Of a stretch of 64,000 bases of DNA, positions 1 through 10,661 are shown one piece after another. Source of the stretch: Acephala macrosclerotiorum (taxonomy: Eukaryota > Ascomycota > Leotiomycetes > Helotiales > Mollisiaceae); NCBI GenBank assembly GCA_014904845.1, contig MU119344.1, forward strand, positions 79,210-143,209, read 5' to 3'. The position numbers and the translations under genes were made by a program. Numbering within the stretch: the stretch's first letter is position 1; the number at the start of each line of letters is the position of its first letter. The notes under the pieces were generated by a model that saw only the letters and a program-made list of their open reading frames with translations, searched no databases and was not told where the DNA came from.

Positions 1-156
1 TGTACGGTACAAGGATACATTTCAGATCCCAACCTTCCTTATCGAAGTCCAATGGGGCTCTGCTGACAAGTCGTTGGCCTTGTACCACGGAGGCAAACTT
101 GCTAGCTTCATATATCAAACCTTACTTCCACTTCCTTTCTTTGCTGTTCATCAGCT

Positions 157-1972
157 ATGAGCACATCTGATGCCCCTTCCATATCGCTGAATGCGTGCAT
201 CTCGTGTGTAAGTCAGGCAAGCGGAAATGTAACAGGCACCGACCGACATGTTCAACTTGTGCACGGTAAATCCATCCTCCCCTTCTCAATACGATAGCTA
301 ACCAAACCTCCAGAGTGGGCCGAACTTGCAACTATGAGGAAGACTCTCCAGACTTTCTCCAAGGTCCAACTCCCTTCCGATCCCAATCCTACCCAGCCAC
401 ATCAGAAGATGGCGGGTTCGTTCCATCTCATGCGAGCTCCAACTCCGGGTATGGTTATTCTCCCGAGCAATCTTTCAACAGCCCAGCTGTGAGCGTAGAT
501 CCATTCCGGCATGAGGCTCTCAGACAACCCACCGTCACCGTCGCCCTCAGCACCGAGGCGACCAGGATCATCGGGTCATCTCAAGGATTGCAGGTGATGG
601 CGTCCAAATATTTCGAAGGACCAGGGTGCCGACTTCCCCTTATCTCTCATGGACGATTTTCCGAACGACTCCCAAACGTTCTGTCAAATCCACAAGCCGA
701 CTTCATTCTCCTCTGTATGGCGATGCATCTTCTCAGCCAGGGTCCCTCTCATCCTAGACAGAACATGCAAACCTCACTCTACGTATCGGTGAAGCAGCCT
801 GTTTGAAGCTACGAGTTTCCTTTCTCGTGAAGTCATTCAAGCACGGTTGCTAGTCACGTTCTATGAGATGGGTCATGGGATCCACCCTGCTGCTTCAGCT
901 TCGATTGCTGCTTGTGCACAGTTGGCGCGTTTGATTGGTCTAAATAAGAAGAGATTTCAGAATCCTGATGATAGTTATGCTGCGAAGATCGTGGCGGAGG
1001 AGGAGAAGAGGGTCTGGTGGGCTGTTGTTAATCTTGATCGGTAAGTTTTACTATCCAACCATTTAATAGCAGGATATTCAACTTTATACAGTTACATAAA
1101 ATTGCTCAGCTGGGACTCGTTATGTCACACCGAGGATCCCAAAGCTGATGATCGTCTTCCAATATACGACACGATGTAGGCTCAAAATGTAATCTCCCCG
1201 CTCCACTCCTCTGCATGCAAGTACTAATGCAACGAATCTCCTAGATAATCCCAGAAACTGACCCTCTCAACCTTACAACACCATCAAATGTCCTCGTTGG
1301 ACCCTTCGCTCACGAATGTCAGATCTCTCACCTCATAGGACGAGTTCTCCGGCATGTCTTCGAGCCATCTTCCGATACCGAGTTCCACCTCCAAGAAGCA
1401 TTACAGCTAGAGAGAACCCTGATGGCGTTCATGCCGCTTCTCATCGAAGAACAAACGAAGTTTCAGTACTACTGTGCTGCTCTGGGTATGTGCAGCAGGT
1501 CCGTCCTCCCTCCCATTCCGTGACTTCTGCCGCAACTCCTTTTTCTTTCGCTGACTGACAACTTTCAGCGCGCTCTTCATCCTCTTCGAATCCATCCTCC
1601 TCACAAACAAAAACACCTCAGCCTACCAATCCTCCCTCCACGGCTCAATCGAAACAACATCAACCCGCATCGCCGAATTCTCCCGCCACCTCTTCGGCGA
1701 TCCCGACGCCGTAAATTTCGACACCACAAGTCCAGTTGTGATGCACAGCTTGTATCAAGCCGCGATTGTGCAATTGAGGATTTGGAGAAAGGTGGGGAGA
1801 TTCGGAATTGGAATGCGTTGAAGGGGTTGAAGACTGTGTTGGGGCATTTTAATCGGAGGTGGAGTATGGCGGGGAGGTATTTGGAGGTTTTGGAGGGTAT
1901 CGGGAAGGAGGTTCCTTGTGCGATGCTGCCGGTACATGGGTCGTATGTCAGTGCTAACTGTCCGGAAAGTTG
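157..1972 (+). pseudogene. Decayed Zn2Cys6 fungal transcription factor
   Basis: The remains encode a fungal-type regulator: an N-terminal zinc cluster (A-C-I-S-C ... G-K-R-K-C ... P-T-C-S-T-C, with the last Cys after an intron at 266-313), then the fungal-specific TF domain (YEMGHG, PAA, GLNKKRF, NLDRYI, DPKADDRLP). Introns at 266-313, 1041-1091, 1189-1244 and 1498-1568 still have GT..AG ends and join conserved blocks in frame. At least four lesions are visible: a duplicated GT at 205-209 that shifts frame between the second and third zinc-ligand Cys; one extra base near 795; an in-frame TAG at 1177-1179 just after DDRLP, where the family usually has a Trp; and a frame change near 1790. Homology fades after about 1,920. 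The lesions are direct observations. Loss of function is inference, because isolated assembly errors cannot be excluded, although four in one gene make that unlikely. Confidence 0.82.
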
Positions 1973-2831
1973 ACATTACAGACGCTGAAACCCAAATCGT
2001 GTTTCCCTTCCTAGTGGGAATTTTGCCACATACTGATGCGGGGTACATTTGGCCCCCGAACCCTCATTACACTCTGAGACCGACCTCTTGGTTGATATCG
2101 GAAGGTTTATCTCTTGATGGGAAGCATTGGGATATCACTTAACACCAACGCGAGGGATTTCTGGAGTCAAATGTATAAATTTGGTTGGCAAGCGCTGAGC
2201 CTTCGCGTCCCGTATGAATGCGTCCAAGTCAGGAAAGAGTCCTCAAGGCATCAGTCGCGTCTGCTGTTCCTGAATACGGCGTACCCTCTGGAATTGGAAC
2301 AGGTCCCATGGGATGTCCTAAATTTTCTATTTCGATTTCGTCTTCGTCTTTCACTTCATTTCCAGAATATCTCACCACCTAGCCTCTCGGCCATTTAGTT
2401 CGGCTACTTCTCCTAGTCAGCATCTCCGAGACTCTTACCCTTTGTCTTTCTCCAACCTTCAAGTCTCGGGTTCTCTATAATCACAAAGGCTTCTCTGAGT
2501 TGATCGTCGAAACGATGAAATAAAAGATGCATGTGGATGCCTGGCAGGCATGTTGCATATCCTCATACCAACTCAATGATCCTAGTCATCAGCAAGCACG
2601 ACCTTTCTTCTCATCAGCTCATGTGGTTTCGTATCTCAGACAGAATGCAGTGGAAGAACGATCTCGGCAGCTACATAAGTTCAAAGATTGCCAGTAAGTT
2701 TATGTTCTCGCTCTTTACTGATCAACAGGATCCACTTCTTTCCAGCATCACTTATCAACGATTAGTACGTATGTCCTCCACGATGAGAATCTTGAACTAA
2801 TCTTTCGAGCAGAACATCCATAACCATCGTT
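1973..2831. other. Gene-poor stretch between two pseudogenes
   Basis: I see no conserved coding block here. Short open frames at 2114-2398 and 2531-2800 have no recognisable motif or gene-like codon pattern. A GT..AG pair around 2695-2730 could be a 5' leader intron of the downstream ubiquitin-like gene, but nothing supports it beyond the splice consensus. Confidence 0.5.
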
Positions 2832-4342
2832 ATGGCATTCGGATACCAACAAGACCAATTCAAGGTGGCCTTGGAAGACCCCCGCTTATCATCAGCTGGA
2901 CACAAACACGTTCGTATTTCCCACCGCCATCTTGGAAAACTTGATATCAGCTTTCGACGTACCATACGCGTGCCCGACAACGGAAGCACTTACCAGTTGC
3001 CACCTGACTGTGGACCATTCTCGATCTTTTCCGTAAAGGATTACGAGAAGCAATTGCCAGATCTGATGGTGACGAAAGGTGGAATGTTCATCCCGATGTA
3101 CAGTGAGTCCTGTTTTTGCAGTCGCAGGCGCATCCATGATCCGGTGCTAATCTTTCTGCAGAACGCGAGGCCATGTGGATCAACTTCAAAGGACGTCGCC
3201 CATTTGCTATCAAGATCTATGTCGGCGGCATAAATGCAGTCTCCGGTGAGCCCGCGGTCGAGACCTCAGGAACCTTGCAACGAAGAAAGCAACGTCTGAA
3301 CCAGGGGAAGTCCATTCAAGATTACGTTGTGCCTCCCAATCAACTCTGGCTCGATGGCATCGCGACTGCCGATGGCAAGGTGATGCAATTCACAGCGACG
3401 CCAGCAGGATCAGGTTACTCCGTAGAAGCTCAACTTTCAGGTTCCGATACAATTGCCGGACTTCAATTCGAAGTTGTTCCGATCAAATTCGACCCAAACA
3501 AGCCGTTTAATTCTCTGTATTGAATATCACAGGCAAGTCGATTCAGTTAGAAGTCAGTCTCGGTACAACCGTTTCAGGCCTGAAGGAATTGATTCAAGAC
3601 AAAGAGGGCATACCTCCTGATCAACAACGTTTGATCTTCAAAGAAAGTCAGCTTGAAGACGGTTAGTATTCATGTTGTCTTTGAAATACCTTAGATTCTG
3701 AAAAACTGTAGGCAAAGCACTTGGGTATTATGTCATCAAAGAGGTATGCTGCCCCCAAGTCCACATCTGCAGCTGCAGAATCGCTAATCAATCAACAAGG
3801 GAGCAATCATTCACCTAGTCCTTCGATTAAGGGGAGGAGGTTCAGGACCGTACGACCCAGAATACGTCAAGGCAAAAGAGGAACTCGCTGCGAGTATTGA
3901 GAAATTCCAAGTGGAGAGAGACCTCGAGACCAAGATGTCCGAAATGGCGATTGCCCCTGGCGGACTCATTCACCAAACTATCGTCAGGGACCCTGTCGAA
4001 ACCTCTCAGTGAGACAAGGACAACACCATCTTCTTCAACGTCCAACTTCTCTATCCTTCAACCTTCGAGCAACTCCTCGGCTTCCCAGCTCCTCCAACCC
4101 CGATCACACCAGAGGTATACCAGAAGCATGGATACCCTTTCTTCAAGCTCTACGAGGAGAAAAGTGGCATCTCTGGCGACTTCAATGGCATCAAGAGCGT
4201 TGGCCAGATGCGAAAGGGTAAGGGTAAGGGCGATGAGGCTGGTTTGCCATTCCGCACTGTTGAGATCAAGCGCTCGGGTCAGGGGAGTGCGTTCACGACT
4301 GTTTCAGAGTTAGAGGCTGCTGTGGGGAATGTCAACATCTGA
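2832..4342 (+). pseudogene. Ubiquitin-like-domain protein, interrupted by a frameshift and a stop
   Basis: Spliced over introns at 3103-3161, 3662-3711 and 3744-3799, this reads as a roughly 450-residue fungal protein. An N-terminal unknown domain (MAFGYQQDQF..., EAMWINFKGRRPF, IKIYVGGINAVSGE, VVPPNQLWLDG) is followed by a ubiquitin-like fold ([27 protein letters not shown], ending IHLVLRLRGG, very close to the ubiquitin C-terminus), then a C-terminal unknown region. Two lesions are seen. At 3521 the frame meets TGA and the ubiquitin-like part resumes one base out of frame at 3526. At 4010-4012 a TGA sits between ETSQ and DKDNTIFF, after which the same frame stays open for 109 codons to 4342. 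A TGG-to-TGA change would explain the stop. The LRLRGG is followed by more than 150 codons, so it is not a free ubiquitin tail. Family name is uncertain; similar proteins are annotated only as ubiquitin-like in fungi. Confidence 0.72.
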
Positions 4343-5209
4343 TGGCCGAGGAAGCTCGAGACAGATGCAGTTGCGCTTGGGGTAATGTTTCTGCTGGGGA
4401 AGTTTGAACGGAGGGGCATTTCGAGTTTACATATCTACGCTTAGTAGACTAGAATATCAAAGTTCGGGTTCGAAAACTACCTGTCTCTGTGACATTTCAA
4501 GATTCTTCAACATCTCCAAACCAATTTCTCTGCACATTGAAACAGGAGTGGATTCATCTTCCTATCTAATAGCAATCTGGTGGCTTCCCACAGTCCCTGC
4601 ATGCCTTAAACGTGCCCCCTTCTGCCAAATCTTGTTCTGGGATATCTCGAACCCAGCTTGCGATTCTAGGCCGAAATAAAGCACTTCGTCGTTGTATGTG
4701 GTTTGGACGTTTGATGCATTTCGTGCACCCTTAGAAAACTGCCAAGACCAGTATGCTAGATTATCAGAGGGTCGCGCTGGCGATTTATAATCGGCCAACT
4801 TCCCCAGGCATATTATTCATCATGACCAGAAAGGAGACCAAAAAATACGAGTCCCGATTGGGAATACGTCGAATATGACCGTATTGCTGGCGGAAACAAA
4901 CAGGGTTCATTGCGCATGTCGAAGCTGTAGGCTTGTGCCGCCTGTGGGGGAGGCTACGCATTTGAAGTGAGCCTCGGGAGCGCGATATTGCGATGTCAAG
5001 ACGCCCTTACGGCATGTGAACACTGATCGCGATGTCTGGGTGGAGAAATTTGAGACTGCTTAAATGAGGAACAATGGTTTGTAAAGTCTAAGATGAAAAT
5101 GAATATAAGTAAGGGGAGTACCTTGAGATGAAGGAGATAGGATACACTGTGGTGAGGCTTGATCAGAGAACGACTCAAATCAGTCGAGCTTCGAAATGGT
5201 TACTCCAAT
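4343..5209. other. Gene-poor stretch
   Basis: No supported gene. A minus-strand frame at 4562-4798 shows no known motif. Nothing RNA-like or repetitive was noticed. Confidence 0.5.
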
Positions 5210-6585
5210 ATGTTTCAAGCACTGCCGCATCAACTTCTCTTCTGGATCGCGGCTACGACTGTTATCACTAGCACCGCCATTTCTTCGTGCCCGTCAAACG
5301 TACCAACTATGGGGATCTCAACTTCAAAGCAACTTTCGACCCAACTCCCAACCATTTAAGATCTAAGTTGACCCTGAAATCAACAGACTCACCAAACTGA
5401 AAGCATCTCTCGCCCGCTATACCAACGATACCAATCAACCAGATTTCGCTGACAGGCCCCTCGCCACAACATCACCACCATCCGAAACTACCGGGTCAAC
5501 GAATACGACTGGCACTCCACCCAACAAGAAATTAACCAAAACCTCACCCAATACACAATAACAGTCTACGCAGACGCAAACCACACTCATCCCATCCCTC
5601 TCTATTTCGTGCACCATCGCTCACCTCGAGCAGACGCCATCCTCCTACTCTTCATCCACAGCTGGCCAGGCTCATTCTTAGAAGTCGGAAAAATCATCAA
5701 CGACCCCACACATCCTCCAAATGACTCTATTCCAGCATTCCATGTAGTGGCTTCCAGTCTTCCGAGATTTGGCTTCTCTCCTGCACCTGCGCACCCAGGA
5801 CTTGGACTACGAGAAGCGGGGCAGGCTTTCAAGAACCTGATGACGAAGTAGCTCAACTATCCGAAATTCGTTGTCCAAAGCGGGGATTTTGGTGGCTTCA
5901 CACCTCGATATATGGCTAGAGATTTCCCTGATATTGTTGTCTCCACCCTCTCAAACTTCTTCACAATCCCGGCGAATCCTAAAGATCTCGTGAGATACGA
6001 AGCCGGAACAACGACGGAGGAGGATTTGAATATTGAAGAATTGATGGTCTTTGGGGATAGTTATGCGGGCTATAGAGATATACAGTAGACAAGGCCGTTA
6101 CAACTTGCTGTGGCGATGACAGATAGTATGGAGGTTTGCGAGTTAGATTTATTCTGCGTGTAGATGGATATCCGTGGACGCCGAAGGAGATTATTATGTG
6201 GGCGATGATGTACTACACCCAGAGCCCATGTAGTGGTTTCGCGAAGTATAAGGAGCTTGCAAAGGTAAGATTGATCAAAATTGACAGGAGCCATTCTATG
6301 CTAACTACTCCTCAAGGTTGGCACCTGGTTGAATGAAGGATTTCGGTTCCTCCCCCAGCCTCTTGCGGTATCTGCATTTCCGAAAGATGGCTTCAGAACG
6401 GTTCGTTCTTGCATCAAATTACACAGACAAAATGCTAATGTGCGTTTGAAAGCCGCCATCGTGAGTAGAAAGATATGCCAATCTGAACATCTACAACAAC
6501 CCCAGAGGCGGGCACTTCGCAGCTTATGAAGTGCCAGACTTGCTCGTTGGGAACATGCGAGACCCTTGGGGAAATAACTCACTCT
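5210..6585 (+). pseudogene. Decayed epoxide hydrolase (alpha/beta hydrolase fold)
   Basis: Recognisable epoxide-hydrolase blocks occur in order on the plus strand. They are a hydrophobic leader (MFQALPHQLLFWIAA), the EH N-terminal region (DPEINRLTKLKASLARY), a stretch with YDWHSTQQEINQNLTQY, the oxyanion-hole motif as HSWPGSFLEV (usually HGWPGS), the nucleophile region VVQSGDFGG (usually GGDWG), the cap region (AVAMTDS, then VDGYPWTPKEIIMW) and the catalytic-His region GHFAAYEVPDLLVG. The pieces lie in different frames. Stops include a TAA just before VDPEIN near 5,360, TAG at 5849-5851 between the oxyanion and nucleophile blocks, and TAG at 6086-6088 with the same frame continuing, plus further frame changes near 6,130. 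When intact the enzyme would hydrolyse epoxides to diols. This copy cannot encode the full enzyme. Confidence 0.8.
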
Positions 6586-7133
6586 TAAATGTCGACCAGC
6601 TGGCCTGAAACTATAATGCTGCAGGTTCGGCAGAAACATAATAGTGACTAACATAAAAGTATTTAACAAGAGGTACGAGGAATGGTAGATAGCAAGAATA
6701 GGGCACGATAAATGTAGTAGAGTAAATAACAGACACCTTAATACGAAGATTTTAAATTCATAGCGCAATGTGAAAATCTTGTGCACACTCCCCACTCGAG
6801 GCAAAATGTCTAGCACGACGCTCCCACCAAGCCAAATGTTGGATATTCTCAGCCCCTCCAAGGAACAGAGAGATCAAGAAAGAAGGTAACTTCGGAATTT
6901 CTGAAAAGACTTGGGACATTCTAGTGTCAAGAATGTACGTTTGGTTGTCAGCGGTCAAGTCGAGGAAATTCGTCGTTGTATTCCTGGGATCGTATATCGT
7001 CTGCCAACCAGAAAATCTACGTATCCACTTGTACTGAAAGAAACCTTCCTCCGCAAGAAACCCAGCAACGCCTTATTCTCCATGCCCGTCGACCGCTAAG
7101 TCATCATATATGGTATTCGCGCGTTCGGGTCGT
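6586..7133. other. Gene-poor stretch
   Basis: It lies between the hydrolase remnant and the 3' end of TMA7, whose 3' UTR must occupy part of it. The open frames on both strands (for example 6301-6861 minus) overlap the hydrolase remnant and show no family motif. Confidence 0.5.
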
Positions 7134-7448
7134 TTATTTCTTCCCAGACTTCTTTATGCCTTGTGCACCGGTGTTGAGGGGTCCTTTGCTGCCCTTGGCT
7201 TTTGCCGCCATCTCAGCCTTGGCCTTCGCATCTACAATTCAAATCAGGATATGTCTGCGTTGTACAGTATGATACAACATACCAGCTCGCTGCTTCTCCT
7301 GGAACGCCTTATCTTCCTCGTCCAACTCGGCCTTGGGACCTTTCTTCGGTGCCTTCAAAGGCTTGGCCTTGCCGCCTGGTGATTTGTTAGCATGGTGAAC
7401 CAGAGTGAAGATCTTGCGCAACATACCTGCTCTGTCTTGGCCTCCCAT
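7134..7448 (-). CDS. tma7: Translation machinery-associated protein TMA7
   Basis: This is a 70-residue basic protein in three exons (7427-7448, 7283-7375, 7134-7231) separated by 51 bp GT..AG introns. The spliced product begins MGGQDRAGGKAKPLKAPKK, continues with an acidic LDEEDKAFQEKQRA segment and ends KGPLNTGAQGIKKSGKK. This is the TMA7/CCDC72 family almost from end to end, at the family's normal length. In yeast TMA7 associates with ribosomes and its loss alters translation; the exact activity is not established. The start is fixed by the universally conserved MGGQ. It is divergently transcribed from the PRP4 kinase gene, with 438 bp between the two starts. No lesion is seen, in contrast to the three decayed genes upstream. 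Confidence 0.93.
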
Positions 7449-7886
7449 TGTGGTCTTTTTCGTATTGAGATGTAGATTACAGGAGTTGGTATCGTAAAGA
7501 ATAGTAAATAATTCGCAGGTTGTCGAGTGGGATGTTTAAGAGAATTTGGCGGGGTGAGAACTTGAGGTTTTTGTTCTGGCTCAGCCACCCATGGACAATC
7601 AGCCGCCTTCGTAACGCTAACCCATATTAGGTTACTCTCGGACTTGCCCTCTCGTCATTCAGCTCAAGGAAACATCGAATTTTGATCTGCTGTTGCTACA
7701 CCGCGCAAAACGGTTCGAGCAAGTCCGCCAACATTTTATCTACAACAATTATGCCCTGAAGCTCTAGAGCGAGACAATAGATACCCGGTTGGGCTCTTCT
7801 CACTCTGAGATCGTTATTTCTGAGCCTTGCTAACACAATCTTCGAACGACAAGGCAGGGATCTAGAGTCTAATTACTGCAAGCAAT
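7449..7886. promoter_or_regulatory. Divergent promoter region of TMA7 and PRP4
   Basis: The 438 bp between two outward-facing start codons must hold both promoters and 5' leaders. I see no clear TATA box, and assign the role only from gene orientation. Confidence 0.55.
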
Positions 7887-10661
7887 ATGGCATCTCCAGC
7901 CAGTTCAGATGAGGGAGAGATTCGAGATGGCGGTGTAGAGAAGGCAAACACGTCGCTACCTGAATACGACGGCACGTCCGTTGACCGTCAAGACAGAAAC
8001 CATTCCAGCAACTCAAATTCGAGATCTCCGGATAATGGGCACAGGTCGAAGGATAGGAAGTCGCATGAGAGGAGCAGGTCGCCATATGAACAACCAAGAG
8101 GCTCGAAGCGTTCGAGGGATGAGGACTATCCGGATCGATCTCGAGACCCACGCCGATTCAAGGTTCACTACGAAGATGCGTCGGCAGACTACAAACGCCG
8201 CACCCGAGGCTACGAAGATCTAGATCGAGGATCTACTGCTTCTGCAGGTTTACAATACGACGAGCGCGACAGATATTCTGAGAAACGAGCACGAACACGC
8301 AGTCGTTCGCCCTATAGATCCGGACGTGGAGGAGATAGGAATTGGCACGGTTCGCAGTCAAGACGCGATGACAACCGTTACAATGGTTATGCAAATGACC
8401 ATCGAAGGCCCGATTCTTATGGACATGGTGACCTAAGAAGTCGGGAATCAAAGGACCAGTCAGTGAGCAAACGGGGACCAAGCCCGCTGCCTGCTGATAA
8501 CGCAAGACAAGAGGCTAAAACTACCAAAGGATACTCGCAGCATGCTGATCACTCTGCCAACAATGCTTCTCAGGCTAGGTACGTCACTCGGTCCTCCTAG
8601 AGGCTCCTATACTAACATGATTACAGGACAAACGAGGAGGTCAAGGCACCTGCGATCGAAGCTCCAGAGGAAGAGCCTCTCGATGAAGCAGCCCTGATTG
8701 AGCAGAGAAGGAAGCGTCGTGAAGCAATCAAAGCTAAGTATAGAGGTTCAGCCACACCTTTACTAGTACAAGCCTTGCAGCTGGGAGATAAATCAGGAGA
8801 TTCGACACCTGGTCAACAAGACAGCACCACACCATCCGCTCGATCAAGTACGTCTCCTTTTCATATCTCAGCGACTGGTACTAAGCCGTGGGTGACAGCC
8901 TCGCCGTTGATCTCAACTCCTGGAACTCCAACCGAAGCCCAAGATCCAGGTTCCCCTGCTGTATTTGCTATCACTGATGACCAAGAACTTGCCAATACAA
9001 GAGGATCCACCGGTGACGACAATGATGGCCCTTCAGCAGCCGATTACGATCCTACAATGGACATGAGAGAAGATAAGCAGCGAGACGACCAGAGACACGG
9101 CGATGATGTATCTTCAGGAGCGTATGACGAGACCAAGCGTACCACCGAGCAAGATGTTCTGCTTCCTACTACCGAACCAGTCAAAGAGAAGGCCAAGAAA
9201 TCGAAAGATGACTTTGACATGTTCGCTGAGGATGATGATGATGATGATGATATGTTTGCAGAGGACCCCGTTCCCAATGGAGACTCAAACGCAGAGAAGT
9301 CCACTGATGTAGCCAAGGCAGTCGCGATACCACAGGCGAAGGAACTCGATATCGGAATGCTCGACAATTGGGATGATATCGAAGGGTACTATAAGGTCAT
9401 CTTGGGAGAATTGCTGAATGGCAGATACCACGTTCAAGCAAATCTTGGTAAAGGTATGTTTTCGGGAGTTGTTCGAGCTACGGATGTGACCACAAAGAAG
9501 TTGGTTGCTATCAAACTCATCAGAAACAACGAAACAATGTAAGGTTTCCTTCCACAACCTGAAGTTTTAGACTGACTTTTCTTAGGCGCAAAGCTGGCTT
9601 GAAGGAGATTGAGATTCTGCAAAAGCTCAATGAGGCCGATCCTGAAGACCGAAAGCATATGATCCGACTCGAGCGTCATTTCGAGCACAAAGGTCACCTG
9701 TGCATGGTTTTTGAGAATCTGAGTATCAATCTTCGCGAGGTACTGAAGAAATTTGGTCGTGATGTGGGTATCAACCTCAGAGCTGTTCGGGCTTACGCTC
9801 AGCAAATGTTCCTTGGACTGGGCCTCATGCGAAAGTGCAATATTTTGCATGCAGATCTGAAGCCTGACAATATTCTGGTAAGCGCCCTCAACCCAATACA
9901 ATATGATCTTTGCTCACTACGAATAGGTCAACGAGTCACGCAACATGCTCAAGATTTGTGATTTGGGGTCTGCATCTGATGCCTCCGATAACGAGATCAC
10001 CCCCTATCTTGTAAGCCGGTTTTACCGAGCGCCAGAGATTATTCTCGGCATGAAGTATGACTTCGCAATCGACGTCTGGTCTGTTGGATGCACACTGTAT
10101 GAGCTGTACACCGGCAAGATTCTATTCACAGGTCGCACTAATAATCAAATGCTTCGGTCGATCATGGATTGCAGGGGTAAATTCACGACAAAGATGCTGA
10201 AGCGCTCAGAATTTGCTCACATCCACTTTGATGAGATGGCCAACTTTAGAAGTGTGGAGCAAGATAAGCTTACTGGAAAGGTATGTCTAATTTTCATGCT
10301 TATTCCTCCAACGTTAGACATTTGAAGCGCTGTGGCGTTCGTGCCGCAGAGTGACAGATGCAAGACTCAGATCAGTGCCCCCCCACATCACATGTTTCGT
10401 TTCATCCCGTCAGCCTAGAATAGAACCTCACTGATGCATCATTCTCTGCAGGACACCATCAAGACACTTGCATTCGCGAAACCATCCCGCGATCTCCGCA
10501 CTCGCCTCTCATCTGCATCGAAGGGTCTCACCGAAGCGGAGACCAAAGAGTTGGCCTTGTTTACCGATCTACTGGATCGTTGCTTAGCGCTGAACCCGGA
10601 GAAGCGGATCACCCCCGCTGAGGCGTTGAAACACCCGTTCATCATGAAGGCTTTGCGCTGA
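7887..10661 (+). CDS. prp4: Serine/threonine kinase PRP4 (spliceosomal)
   Basis: This is an 819-residue protein in five exons (7887-8578, 8627-9538, 9586-9877, 9927-10280, 10452-10661). All joins keep frame; the first intron has a perfect TACTAAC branch site. Residues 1 to about 240 are rich in Arg/Ser/Asp with RSRSP motifs, as in SR-type nuclear factors. An acidic segment with an Asp run (encoded by GAT repeats at 9233-9250) precedes the kinase domain at about 496-815. The domain has GKGMFSGVVRA (P-loop), VAIKLI (Lys), HADLKPDN near 622, ICDLGSA near 643 (DLG instead of DFG), SRFYRAPEIILG and the C-terminal HPFI. HADLKPDN and the APE segment are characteristic of PRP4 in the CMGC group. The known role is phosphorylation of U4/U6.U5 tri-snRNP proteins such as Prp31/Prp1 during spliceosome activation. 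The gene is intact. Confidence 0.95.
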
